A stretch of 12,955 nt of DNA, taken from an uncultured Gammaproteobacteria bacterium. GTDB lineage: Bacteria; Pseudomonadota; Gammaproteobacteria; Rariloculales; Rariloculaceae. Under the pieces are notes generated by a model, which had not been told where the DNA came from, made no database searches, and saw nothing but the letters and a program-made list of their open reading frames with translations. The position numbers were made by a program, and so were the translations under genes. Of this stretch, positions 1 to 6,863 are shown piece after piece; the first letter of the stretch is position 1; each line of letters opens with the position of its first letter. The stretch lies in contig CAMPKU010000118.1 of NCBI GenBank assembly GCA_946887385.1, positions 1-12,955 on the forward strand, read 5' to 3'.

Positions 1-981
1 CTTGTCCCCCGTGTAGATCGCGAGCCCCGAGGTGGCGATCGACGGCATCCAGTAGACAATCGGGTCCTCGAAGCCTTCGCGCGAGAAGCCTTTCGACTGC
101 CAAGGCCCGGGATACGAGCGGCCCGTGCTCACGAGCGGCCAGCCGTAGTTCGCGCCGGGCTTCAGCACGTTGATCTCATCGCCGCCGTTCGGGCCTTGCT
201 CCACTTCCCAGAGCTCGCCCGTGGTGGGGTGCACAACGAGCGCCAGCGTGCTGCGATGACCGAGCGTATAAATCTCGGGCTTGTAGCCCGAGCGGCCCGA
301 GAACGGGTTGTCGGCCGGTACGGTACCGTCGTCATTCAAGCGCAGCACTTTGCCGGCGTGGCTCATCGGATCTTGCGCGGCGGAGCCGTCGCCGGCGTTG
401 CCGAACGTCGTTACGTAGAGCTTGCCGTCGCGGCCGAACGCCAGCCGCGACACGCTGCTCGTGTCCGTCGTGACAAAGATGTCGCGCACGTCCGTCAACG
501 CGCGGCCGTTCCACACGCCGCGCGCCACGCCGAGGCCGTTCTGCCGCTCTGCGATCGGCTTGTTGTAGCTGAGATAAACCAGACGGTTCGACTCGAAGCT
601 CGGATGCAACGCCACGTCGAACAAGCCCGATAACCCTTGAGCCCGCACCTCGGGCACGCCGGCGATCGGCTGCGGATCGAGCACGCCGTTGCGCACGATG
701 CGCAGCGCACCGCCGCGCTCCGTGACGAGCATCTCCCCGCTCGGCAGCCACGTAAGACTCCAGGGACGCGTGAGCCCGCGCGTGTGTACCACGACGCGAA
801 TCTCCTGTTCCGCGGTCTTGTACGTGAACGGGCCCGCGCCGAGCGGCGGCACTTCGAGCCCGTTCGGCGGCCGCGGAATACCCGCGTTGCCGGTTTGTGC
901 GCGCTGCTGCGCGGCAACGCTGAGCGCAACGACAGCAAGAGCCGCGGCTGCGGCGCAACGAACTACCTTGGCACTAGACAT
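1..981 (-). CDS. PQQ-dependent sugar dehydrogenase family protein, exported (C-terminus beyond window)
   Basis: Beta-propeller glucose/sorbosone dehydrogenase family (soluble GDH and YliI/Asd type), expected to oxidise aldose sugars in the periplasm using PQQ. The first 327 codons are present and the frame is still open at base 1. Residues 1-24 form a signal peptide (basic start, Ala/Val-rich core). Family motifs seen: PWSLTWLPSGEMLVTERGG (73-91), GLFDVALHPSF (119-129), and EQGPNGGDEIN followed by PGANYGWP (261-282). The start is ATG at 981 with a GGGGGAG ribosome binding site 8 nt upstream. Oddity: the usual GHRNPQG motif reads GHRSTLA (241-247), so the positions matching Asn229 and Gln231 of Acinetobacter soluble GDH are Ser and Leu, while the Arg228 and Gln246 equivalents (Arg243, Gln262) remain. 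The family assignment is firm; the substrate, and whether PQQ is actually bound, are not. It diverges from the CBS gene across 147 bp. Confidence 0.9.
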   Translation of the reverse strand, partial: MSSAKVVRCAAAAALAVVALSVAAQQRAQTGNAGIPRPPNGLEVPPLGAGPFTYKTAEQEIRVVVHTRGLTRPWSLTWLPSGEMLVTERGGALRIVRNGVLDPQPIAGVPEVRAQGLSGLFDVALHPSFESNRLVYLSYNKPIAERQNGLGVARGVWNGRALTDVRDIFVTTDTSSVSRLAFGRDGKLYVTTFGNAGDGSAAQDPMSHAGKVLRLNDDGTVPADNPFSGRSGYKPEIYTLGHRSTLALVVHPTTGELWEVEQGPNGGDEINVLKPGANYGWPLVSTGRSYPGPWQSKGFSREGFEDPIVYWMPSIATSGLAIYTGDK

Positions 982-1128
982 TTCGGCGGCTCCCCCGTGG
1001 CGTTTGCAGCACAGGGCATCGTAACCCGCGCCCCGGCCCTTGTCCGCACCGCGGCGCGGGCCGCTGCACTCGCTTGCGTGCGCCGATCGAGGCACACTAC
1101 TCGTCAGGGTCGTTCACGGGGAGCTGCG

Positions 1129-1557
1129 ATGACTACCGCTCACGACATCCTGAGGCTCAAGGGCCATACCGTTCACTCCGTCCGTCCCAACGACACCGTT
1201 CTCGCAGCGCTCGGCGTGATGGCCGAGCACGACATCGGCGCCGTCATCGTCCTCGAGGCCGACACGCTCGCCGGCATCCTCACCGAGCGCGACTACGCGC
1301 GCAAAGTGGCCCTCGTCGGCCGCGCCTCGAAGGACTCGCCGGTAAGCGCCATCATGACCCCTGACGTCGTTTGCGTACCGCCGAGCAGCACGGTCGAGGA
1401 CTGCATGTCGTTGATGACGGATCACCGCGTGCGGCACCTGCCCGTTGTCGAAAACGGCCGCGTGGTAGGGGTGGTTTCGATCGGCGATCTGGTCAAGGCC
1501 ACGATCGACGAGCAGGAATTCACCATTAATCAATTGAAGAGTTACATAGCGGGTTAA
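1129..1557 (+). CDS. Tandem CBS-domain protein
   Basis: A 142-residue stand-alone pair of CBS domains, probably cytoplasmic (no signal peptide or membrane segment). CBS 1 spans about residues 12-65 and includes DIGAVIVLE and the typical ILTERDYARKV block. CBS 2 spans about 75-127 and includes SAIMTPDVV, VRHLPVVENGRVVGVVSIGDLV. Such Bateman modules bind adenine nucleotides or S-adenosylmethionine-type ligands and act as energy or stress sensors, but the ligand and partner cannot be read here. The frame is open upstream as far as 637. ATG 1129 is chosen because GGGGAG at 1118-1123 sits 5 nt before it and because the family begins shortly before CBS 1. The peroxiredoxin gene follows 92 nt later on the same strand, with no clear terminator between them, so co-expression is possible. 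Confidence 0.93.
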   Translation: MTTAHDILRLKGHTVHSVRPNDTVLAALGVMAEHDIGAVIVLEADTLAGILTERDYARKVALVGRASKDSPVSAIMTPDVVCVPPSSTVEDCMSLMTDHRVRHLPVVENGRVVGVVSIGDLVKATIDEQEFTINQLKSYIAG

Positions 1558-1649
1558 CCGGCGCTTTAAGCCTCTTGCGCGGATGACCGGGCCTTGTCAG
1601 GATGGAATCAGCCTTCCAGGCCAAAACCATTCTCACCCTCGGGGGAACC

Positions 1650-2225
1650 ATGAAAAAACTGCTGTTCGCTGGTCTCGCATCCCTTGCCGTCGCTCTGCCG
1701 GTAGCTGCCGCTCTACAGAAGGGCGATACGGCGCCGGTATTCACGGCGAAAGCGTCGCTCGCGGGTAAGGAGTTCAACTACTCGTTGGCCGATGCTCTGA
1801 AACAGGGCACCGTCGTCGTGTACTTCTATCCTTCGGCGTACACGCAGGGCTGCAACATTCAAGCGCATACGTTTGCGGAGAACATGGAGGCGTTCAACGC
1901 TGCCAAGGCCACCGTGATCGGCGTGTCGCTCGACAGCATCGAGCGTCTGAACGACTTTTCGGCGGATCCCGAATATTGCGCCGGCAAGCTGGCGGTGGCG
2001 TCGGATACCGACGGCTCGATCGCGAAGTCGTATCAGCTCCAGGTGCGCGAAGGCCGCGCCGGCATGCAGGACACGCGCGGCGTGGCCATCGATCACGGCT
2101 TCGCCGAGCGCACCACGTTCATCGTCACGCCGGACGGCAAAGTCGCGGCCACGGTGGGCGGCGTATCGCCTGAAGAGAATGTGGCGCAGGCTTTGCAAGC
2201 CGTGAAGGACATCGCGGCGCTGTAG
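1650..2225 (+). CDS. Exported peroxiredoxin (AhpC/TSA, Bcp/PrxQ-like)
   Basis: A thiol peroxidase reducing peroxides, with a signal peptide that places it in the periplasm: MKKLLFAGLASLAVALPVAAA at residues 1-21. The mature part starts with the peroxiredoxin hallmark GDTAPVFTA (25-33). The peroxidatic site is YPSAYTQGC (60-68), matching PxxxTxxC, with Cys68 as peroxidatic cysteine. The ERTTFIVTPDGKV strand near the C-terminus is also typical. The resolving cysteine of E. coli Bcp, five residues further on, is absent. The only other cysteine is Cys110, about where helix-3-type PrxQ proteins carry theirs, so it is the likely resolving residue (inference). ATG 1650 is preferred over an in-frame ATG at 1602 because GGGGGAA at 1641-1647 precedes it and it begins a clean signal peptide. 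The 191-residue length fits. An intrinsic terminator follows 25 nt after the stop codon. Confidence 0.93.
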   Translation: MKKLLFAGLASLAVALPVAAALQKGDTAPVFTAKASLAGKEFNYSLADALKQGTVVVYFYPSAYTQGCNIQAHTFAENMEAFNAAKATVIGVSLDSIERLNDFSADPEYCAGKLAVASDTDGSIAKSYQLQVREGRAGMQDTRGVAIDHGFAERTTFIVTPDGKVAATVGGVSPEENVAQALQAVKDIAAL

Positions 2226-2250
2226 CCGCTTCCTTCAGGAACGACAAGAC

Positions 2251-2289
2251 GAGCCCGTTGCGCGCGCGCGTAACGGGCTCTTTCTTTTT
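2251..2289 (+). terminator. Rho-independent terminator after the peroxiredoxin gene
   Basis: GAGCCCGTT (2251-2259) pairs perfectly with AACGGGCTC (2272-2280). The GC-rich 12-nt centre, an alternating CG run, can extend the stem further. A T-rich tail TTTCTTTTT (2281-2289) follows directly. This is a textbook intrinsic terminator, 25 nt after the stop codon, ending the peroxiredoxin transcript. Confidence 0.92.
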
Positions 2290-2378
2290 GCGAGGGGAAC
2301 GCGCACCCTAAAGTTCGGTCGGCTGCCGCCCGGCGTTCGCTGCCGGCGACTGCGCGGCGCGCCGGCACACCTGCAACG

Positions 2379-3053
2379 ATGAAAGTTTTGGCTACAACCC
2401 TCGCTTCGCTGCTCGCAGCTGCTTGCACGCTCGCCGCGAGCTCGCTCAGCGCGCTCGAGCGCCAGGGGCCAGAGCTTGCAGCTTTTCCAGCAGCGTCGCG
2501 CGGCGATAACCCGGCCGTGCTCGAGCTTCTCAACGCCGCCGAGCAGGCGCTTCGCGACGGGCAGCCGGAGCAAGCCGGCACGCTTCTCGAGCGCGCCCTG
2601 CGCGTCGAGCCGCGTAATCCTGTCGTGTGGCATTACCTGGCCGCGGCTCGCCTCGAGCGCGGGGACTACGAGCAGGCCGAAGCGTTGGCCGCAAAGTCGC
2701 ATAGTCTCGGCGCCGCCGATCGGGCCCTGCGCTCCGAAAACGCCGAGCTCATGGCAGCCGCCCAGCAAGCGTCCGGCAAGCCGGTTGCCGTGCCGAGCGA
2801 AGAGCCGCCGATCCTCGCTTCTAGCCGCTGGCTCGCCGCGGCCATCGAGCCCGCAAGAGAGTACGTCGACGCCGCGGACCGTGCGTGGCGTACGCGAGCG
2901 GCGCGGCGCGGCGAGTGCCGCGTCTTTTCAAACCGCGGCACCCGAATCGTGAATTGCGGCGAGGCGAGCCGCCGCCTTCCGGCCGCGCGGTCAATCGTGA
3001 GCAGAGCGCGCCCCGCGGCCCGCTCGGACCGGCGTTCTTATCGACGCTATTGA
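2379..3053 (+). CDS. Exported TPR-repeat protein
   Basis: Function unknown; probably a periplasmic or lipid-anchored scaffold. Residues 1-25 are a signal peptide. A Cys at residue 16 follows LAAA, a poor lipobox, so type I cleavage is more likely. Two tetratricopeptide units are visible: residues about 45-78 (LLNAAEQALRDGQPEQAGTL, then ERALRVEP) and 80-113 (VVWHYLAAARLERGDYEQAE). The LAxxRLxxGDYxQAExLAxKS pattern is a common gammaproteobacterial TPR protein type. No good ribosome binding site precedes ATG 2379, so the start is the least certain part. The last 75 residues (about 150-224) are Arg-rich and unlike the first half. The other two plus frames are also open across part of that stretch, so a frameshift or late divergence near 2830-2900 is possible. 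The gene converges on folD with 18 nt between stop codons. Confidence 0.75.
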   Translation: MKVLATTLASLLAAACTLAASSLSALERQGPELAAFPAASRGDNPAVLELLNAAEQALRDGQPEQAGTLLERALRVEPRNPVVWHYLAAARLERGDYEQAEALAAKSHSLGAADRALRSENAELMAAAQQASGKPVAVPSEEPPILASSRWLAAAIEPAREYVDAADRAWRTRAARRGECRVFSNRGTRIVNCGEASRRLPAARSIVSRARPAARSDRRSYRRY

Positions 3054-3071
3054 TCGAAAGGCACGGCAGCG

Positions 3072-3953
3072 CTAGCGCAGCCAACCGGCCTGAATCTGTT
3101 TCTCGTGCGCCGTGATGGCGTTGCGCATGAACATCGCAACGGTCACCGGGCCTACACCACCCGGCACCGGCGTCACCCAGCTCGCGACTTCCTTGACGTT
3201 GTCGGTGTCCACGTCACCGACGATCAACGTCTCGCCATTCGCGCCCGAGATCTGATTGATGCCGATGTCGATCACGGCAGCCCCGGGCTTGACCATGTCG
3301 GCGCGCAGAAAGCGCGGCCGGCCAACGGCCACGAGCACCGCGTCGGCGCGCCGCGAATGCGCCGCGACCGACCGCGTGAGGTGATGGCAAACGGTGACCG
3401 TTGCGCCCTCGGCCATCAACATGAACGCGGCCGGCTTACCGACGATCTCCGAATGGCCGATCATGACGACCTCGAGGCCGTGCAGATTCAAGCCGGTGGC
3501 CTTGATGAGCTCCACGGAGGCGGCGGCCGTGCACGGCGCGAGCGCCATGTCGTTGTAGACGATGTCGCCGATCGACGCCGGGTTCATGCCCTCGATATCC
3601 TTCAGCGGATGGATCGCGGACGCGAGCGAGCGGCCGGGCAGGTGCTTTGGGATCGGCCGCTGCAAGATCACGCCGAGCACGCTGGGGTTGTCGTTCATCG
3701 CGCGCAGTCGCGCCTTGCATTCTTCTTGCGTCAACGACGCGGGCCACGTTTGGTCCTCGAACGGAATGCCGACCTTCTTCGCGGCGCTCGCTTGGCCGCG
3801 AACGTAGACGGCCACTTCCTTGTGCTCGCCGATACTGATCGAGACGAGCCGGCCGAGCGTGTGCTTCGCGGCGCCTACGTGCACGCGCGCGGCAACGCTG
3901 TCGAGTATTCGATCGCGAACGGCTCTGCCGTCTAACAGGCGGTGGTCGAGCAT
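3072..3953 (-). CDS. folD: FolD-family methylenetetrahydrofolate dehydrogenase, cyclohydrolase residues altered
   Basis: FolD normally oxidises 5,10-methylene-THF to methenyl-THF with NADP+ and then hydrolyses that to 10-formyl-THF, in the cytoplasm. This 293-residue protein is full length. Seen: the substrate-site region YVRGQASAAKKVGI (50-63), ILQRPIPKH (96-104), KDIEGMNP (118-125), the Rossmann motif GHSEIVGKP (166-174), ATVTVCH (184-190) and the C-terminal signature TPVPGGVGPVTVAM (261-274). Residue numbering runs level with E. coli FolD. Tyr50, Gln98 and Gly122 are kept, but cyclohydrolase Lys54 is Gln54 and Asp121 is Glu121. The GRS of the NADP site reads GHS. This suggests a dehydrogenase with little or no cyclohydrolase activity (inference). 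ATG 3953 lies 19 nt after the stop codon of the metallopeptidase gene, with no terminator between, so the two are likely co-transcribed. The stop overlaps a GCGCTAGCGC palindrome. Confidence 0.93.
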   Translation of the reverse strand: MLDHRLLDGRAVRDRILDSVAARVHVGAAKHTLGRLVSISIGEHKEVAVYVRGQASAAKKVGIPFEDQTWPASLTQEECKARLRAMNDNPSVLGVILQRPIPKHLPGRSLASAIHPLKDIEGMNPASIGDIVYNDMALAPCTAAASVELIKATGLNLHGLEVVMIGHSEIVGKPAAFMLMAEGATVTVCHHLTRSVAAHSRRADAVLVAVGRPRFLRADMVKPGAAVIDIGINQISGANGETLIVGDVDTDNVKEVASWVTPVPGGVGPVTVAMFMRNAITAHEKQIQAGWLR

Positions 3954-3972
3954 GAGTGTGCTACCGATCTGG

Positions 3973-4830
3973 CTAGTTGAAGGTATCGCACGCGGACGGA
4001 TCGCCGGTACGCAGGCCCGTGGTGAGCCAGCGCTGCCGATCCGCCGCGGAGCCGTGAGTGAACGAGTCCGGCGTTACGCCGCGGCCGGCGTTGCGTTGTA
4101 GCGTGTCGTCGCCGATGGCTTCGGCGGCGGCGAGCCCTTCCTGCACGTCGCCGGGCTCGAGCACGTTCGTGGTTTGATTGGCGTGATGGGCCCAGACACC
4201 GGCAAAGCAATCGGCTTGCAGCTCCATCGATACTTGCAGGCGATTCGCCTCCACCTCGCTCGCGCGCTGCTGCGCGGCGCGAACTTCATTGGACGTGCCG
4301 AGCAGCGTCTGCACGTGATGGCCCACCTCGTGACCGATCACATACGCCGCCGCGAAGTCCCCCGAGCCGCCCATGCGCGCCAGCTGGTCGAAGAACGCCG
4401 TGTCGAGATACACGCGGCGGTCGGCGGGGCAGTAAAACGGGCCCGACGCCGAGCTCGCGAAGCCGCAAGCCGATTGCACGGCGCTCGAGAACACGGTGAG
4501 CAGCGGCTCTTGGTAAGTTTCGCCCGACTGCGCGAACAATCGACCCCACTCGTCCTCGGTGCTGCCGAGCACGCGCGCGACAAAATCGCTGGTTTCATCG
4601 TTGGCCGTGAGTGGCGCGCCCTGCTCGCCGCTCGGGGCACTACCGCCGCCGCCCAGGAGCTGCATCACGGCTTCGGGGCCGCCAAAGACGAGCACGAGCA
4701 CGATGAGAATGACGGCGCCGAGCCCGCCGCCGACGCGCCCGCCGCGGCCGATGCTGACCGGCATGCGCATACCACCCGCCCCGCGCACGTCGCGGACGTT
4801 GCTGCTTCGTCGCAAGTTCTTCCAGCGCAT
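3973..4830 (-). CDS. ypfJ: YpfJ-type neutral zinc metallopeptidase, membrane-anchored
   Basis: A 285-residue member of the YpfJ/KPN_00288 putative neutral zinc metallopeptidase family. A basic N-terminus is followed by a Gly-rich linker and a single membrane segment at about residues 36-50, then a Gly/Ser linker and the catalytic domain, probably facing the periplasm. The zinc-binding motif HEVGHH is at 167-172 (HExxH: His167, Glu168, His171). The downstream ELQADCFAGVW (203-213) supplies the usual third-ligand region. CGFASSASGPFYCPADRRVYLD (from 122) is also family-typical. The family's natural substrate is not known. ATG 4830 has AGGGAG 7 nt upstream. It is the first gene of a probable two-gene unit with folD and diverges from the Cys-tailed gene. 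Confidence 0.93.
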   Translation of the reverse strand: MRWKNLRRSSNVRDVRGAGGMRMPVSIGRGGRVGGGLGAVILIVLVLVFGGPEAVMQLLGGGGSAPSGEQGAPLTANDETSDFVARVLGSTEDEWGRLFAQSGETYQEPLLTVFSSAVQSACGFASSASGPFYCPADRRVYLDTAFFDQLARMGGSGDFAAAYVIGHEVGHHVQTLLGTSNEVRAAQQRASEVEANRLQVSMELQADCFAGVWAHHANQTTNVLEPGDVQEGLAAAEAIGDDTLQRNAGRGVTPDSFTHGSAADRQRWLTTGLRTGDPSACDTFN

Positions 4831-4910
4831 CGCGCGGCTCCCTGTCGACGCACAAAGTGACTAACACCAGCTTATCGGAACGGCTGGCGAGAATGAACGG
4901 CAACCGGCGT

Positions 4911-4916
4911 TACAAT
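4911..4916 (+). promoter_or_regulatory. Candidate -10 box for the Cys-tailed protein/GNAT pair
   Basis: TACAAT matches the sigma-70 -10 consensus at five of six positions and lies 34 nt before the proposed TTG start, which would give a 5' leader of roughly 25-30 nt. No convincing -35 box stands 16-18 nt upstream. Its position matters because a start upstream of it (GTG 4857 or ATG 4893) would not be in this transcript. Confidence 0.4.
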
Positions 4917-4949
4917 AGGTTCCGCCCGTCGCGCCGTGAGGAGTTGCGC

Positions 4950-5255
4950 TTGAAGCTCGTCGAACAATACGCCGGAATCGGCTCGCTGCGCTGGCGCGGC
5001 CGCACGCTCGACGCCATTCCGTATCGCATCAACCGCTTTCAGGGCATGGCGATGTCGGGCTTGCCGATCCCGGGGCTGCATCGCATCGAAGGCCAGGTGA
5101 CGCTGACGGCAGCGGCCGACGCCAAGGCGCTCGTCGGCGTAAACGTGACGCTCGAGCTCGAGGACGGCCGCACACTCGCGTTGACCGTGGCTGACGACGA
5201 CGGCCGCGTGCTGGCCGAAGGTCACGGGCCGCGGCACGGCTGCGGCTGCTGCTGA
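4950..5255 (+). CDS. Small conserved-looking protein of unknown function with CGCC tail
   Basis: I do not recognise this 101-residue protein. It is probably soluble: no signal peptide or membrane segment is seen. Visible parts are LVEQYAGIGSLRWRGRTLDA (3-22), IPYRINRFQGMAMSG (23-37), a beta-rich segment GLHRIEGQVTLTAA (42-55), VNVTLELEDGRTLALTVADD (64-83), and a cysteine-rich end, GHGPRHGCGCC, with three Cys in the last four residues. TTG 4950 is chosen as start because GAGGAG (4938-4943) sits 6 nt before it and a TACAAT -10 box lies just upstream. The frame is open back to GTG 4857, which would give 132 residues, but that extension is Arg-rich and overlaps the promoter. The tail could bind a metal or form disulfides (inference). 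The GNAT gene follows 10 nt after the stop codon, so the two form an operon. Confidence 0.75.
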   Translation: MKLVEQYAGIGSLRWRGRTLDAIPYRINRFQGMAMSGLPIPGLHRIEGQVTLTAAADAKALVGVNVTLELEDGRTLALTVADDDGRVLAEGHGPRHGCGCC

Positions 5256-5265
5256 CGAGCCCGCC

Positions 5266-5688
5266 TTGCTGGTCCGCGACGCCGACTTCGCCGCTGATCT
5301 CGGGTGCCTTCGGCATATTCGCGAGACCGTGTTCATCCACGAGCAACAGGTACCCCGCGAGCTCGAGTTCGACGAGCGCGATCCGCTATGCCGCCACGTG
5401 CTCGCTTTCGACGGCGACGCGGCCGTGGGCACGGGCCGGCTCGATCTTGAGTTGAACGGCAAGGTCGGCCGCGTGGCCGTGGTGGCGTCGCATCGGCGCC
5501 GCGGCGTCGGCGCCGCGATCATGGAACGCCTTCACGCGATCGCACTCGAGTGCGGCCAGCCGCGGCTCTGGTGCAACGCGCAGCTCACGGCCGTGCCGTT
5601 CTACGAGCGGCTCGGCTACGTGGGCTCGGGCCCCACGTTCCTAGAAGCGGGTATCGAGCACGTGCGCATGGAATACACCGCGCGCTAG
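5266..5688 (+). CDS. GNAT-family N-acetyltransferase
   Basis: A 140-residue cytoplasmic acyl-CoA-dependent N-acyltransferase of the small ElaA/YjcF-like branch. The N-terminal block IRETVFIHEQQVPRELEFDE (18-37) is typical of that branch. The core acetyl-CoA site is GRVAVVASHRRRGVGAAIM (68-86), with the R-x-x-G-x-G pyrophosphate loop at Arg77-Gly82 (RRRGVG). NAQLTAVPFYERLGYVGSG (104-122) is the usual C-terminal motif. The acceptor substrate cannot be read from sequence. TTG 5266 is the only start that keeps the N-terminal block; a weak ACGAG lies 6 nt upstream. It is only 10 nt after the preceding gene, so translational coupling is likely. It ends 6 nt from the stop codon of the opposing gene. 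Confidence 0.9.
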   Translation: MLVRDADFAADLGCLRHIRETVFIHEQQVPRELEFDERDPLCRHVLAFDGDAAVGTGRLDLELNGKVGRVAVVASHRRRGVGAAIMERLHAIALECGQPRLWCNAQLTAVPFYERLGYVGSGPTFLEAGIEHVRMEYTAR

Positions 5689-5694
5689 GGCCGC

Positions 5695-6729
5695 CTACTC
5701 TCGCGGCGCCGCGAAAATCGGCCCGTCGTCGTTGTTGAACACGGGTTCGGGCAATCCCTTGGCGCGCGCTTCGGCAATCGCTCGGTCCTCGGCGCGCGCC
5801 GCGCTCAAGATATTGCGCAACGCCATGTTGCCCTCGTGGCACTCGTACGGCAGCACCTTGTAATCCGGCTGCGGCGTGATCGGGAATGCGATCGTGAACG
5901 GGGCCGTGTATGTCTCGGGGTCTCTGACCGTCACCGAGTAATCGATGCGATCCGCGGCCACGCGCGTGAAGCGCTCGACGAGCGTCGCCGACGGCGTCAA
6001 CGGCGGGCCATTGCCGTTCAAGCCGATCGCAGTGCGACCTATCATGTTCTGCGTCTCGACGACGAGCGTCTCGCCTTCGAAGTGGCCGCGCGCGTCGCCC
6101 ATGTACATCTTGATCGCCTCGCCGATGTGCGGCTTCGCGTCGAGCGGGATGATGCGCGTCTCGTGGATCATCTCGTAGCGGATCACCACGTCGTTCGGCG
6201 TTTGGTGGATCTCGAGGCCGTTGCCGTAGATCACGGGCAGAATCGAGCCGACAACCCCGCGCGTGAGGCAGCGGTCGTAGAGACTGCGATCCTCCCAGGA
6301 GCTCGGCCGTGACCGGCGCCGGGCTTGTGTCTCGTCGGTGCGCTGCTGGCCGGCAGCCGTAAGCGGCGGAATACGGCCATTGGGCGGATCCACCACGAGC
6401 GACGTCTGCCGGAAGGTGCGCACGCCGCGTTCGGCGAGAAACGCCGTGCCGCCTTCGCGAAGCCGAGCCACCTGCGCATCGTTGCCTTGCTGCCGCTCGG
6501 CGAACTCTTCATCCGTGAGCGCGGCGCGCGTGCCAAATTCCTCGGGCCGTTGCAGCGGAATACCGCGTACGTCGTCGCTCGACCACGTGCCTTGCAGATC
6601 GGGATGACCCCACGACGTGCGCCACTGCTCAGCGCTCGCCGCCGGTCCCGACTCTTGGGCGAAGCCCCCCATGCAAACACCGATCGCGAGCGCCACCGTG
6701 GCCGCCGCCGGAACGACGTGACGATTCAT
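5695..6729 (-). CDS. Secreted protein of unknown function (GHPDLQGTW type)
   Basis: No function can be assigned. The 344-residue protein has a signal peptide at residues 1-25 (hydrophobic 8-22, cleavage near GFAQ). It belongs, by recall of its motifs, to a secreted family often found in several copies in Acidobacteria and some Gammaproteobacteria. These motifs are WGHPDLQGTW (40-49), VVDPPNGRIPPLT (112-124), LYDRCLTRGVVGSILPVIYG (150-169), IRYEMIHETRIIPLD (183-197), MYMGDARGHFEGETLVVET (209-227), and YECHEGNMALRNILSAAR (295-312). The conserved RYEMIHE/ECHEGN residues hint at a catalytic or ligand-binding site, but none is proven. ATG 6729 has GGGGGAG only 2 nt upstream, which is unusually close. 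The next in-frame ATG (codon 20) would delete most of the signal peptide, so 6729 is kept. Confidence 0.85.
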   Translation of the reverse strand: MNRHVVPAAATVALAIGVCMGGFAQESGPAASAEQWRTSWGHPDLQGTWSSDDVRGIPLQRPEEFGTRAALTDEEFAERQQGNDAQVARLREGGTAFLAERGVRTFRQTSLVVDPPNGRIPPLTAAGQQRTDETQARRRSRPSSWEDRSLYDRCLTRGVVGSILPVIYGNGLEIHQTPNDVVIRYEMIHETRIIPLDAKPHIGEAIKMYMGDARGHFEGETLVVETQNMIGRTAIGLNGNGPPLTPSATLVERFTRVAADRIDYSVTVRDPETYTAPFTIAFPITPQPDYKVLPYECHEGNMALRNILSAARAEDRAIAEARAKGLPEPVFNNDDGPIFAAPRE

Positions 6730-6796
6730 GACTCCCCCGTGCCCGAACGCGGGCGCTTGATGGGTGGATTCTCGTCCTCCGCCCGCGCCGCCGCAA

Positions 6797-6825
6797 ATTT
6801 AAGACCCCTTGTGTAGACTAGACAA
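6797..6825 (-). promoter_or_regulatory. Possible sigma-70 promoter for the GHPDLQGTW-type gene
   Basis: Read on the minus strand, TTGTCT (6825-6820) and TTAAAT (6802-6797) are 17 nt apart, each matching the -35 and -10 consensus at four of six positions. They sit 68-96 nt before ATG 6729, in one of the few AT-rich patches here. The patch lies between divergent genes, so it could also serve the plus-strand gene at 6864. Confidence 0.3.
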
Positions 6826-6863
6826 ATCGCCATGCGGCGCGGCAAGCGCGCGGAGACGGGATC

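Noticed and set aside
196..938. Long plus- and minus-strand frames overlapping the sugar dehydrogenase
   Set aside because: They are Arg-rich products of high-GC antisense or off-frame reading; the minus-strand frame starting at 981 carries clear family motifs and a signal peptide.
637..1128. N-terminal extension of the CBS protein to 637
   Set aside because: The extension is Arg-rich, without domain features, and runs antisense to the sugar dehydrogenase; ATG 1129 has a good ribosome binding site.
3069..3078. GCGCTAGCGC palindrome as a bidirectional terminator between the TPR gene and folD
   Set aside because: It is 10 bp with no loop or T-run and overlaps the folD stop codon; likely incidental.
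3105..3935. 276-residue plus-strand frame opposite folD
   Set aside because: His/Arg/Asp-rich antisense shadow; folD is full length with its signature motifs.
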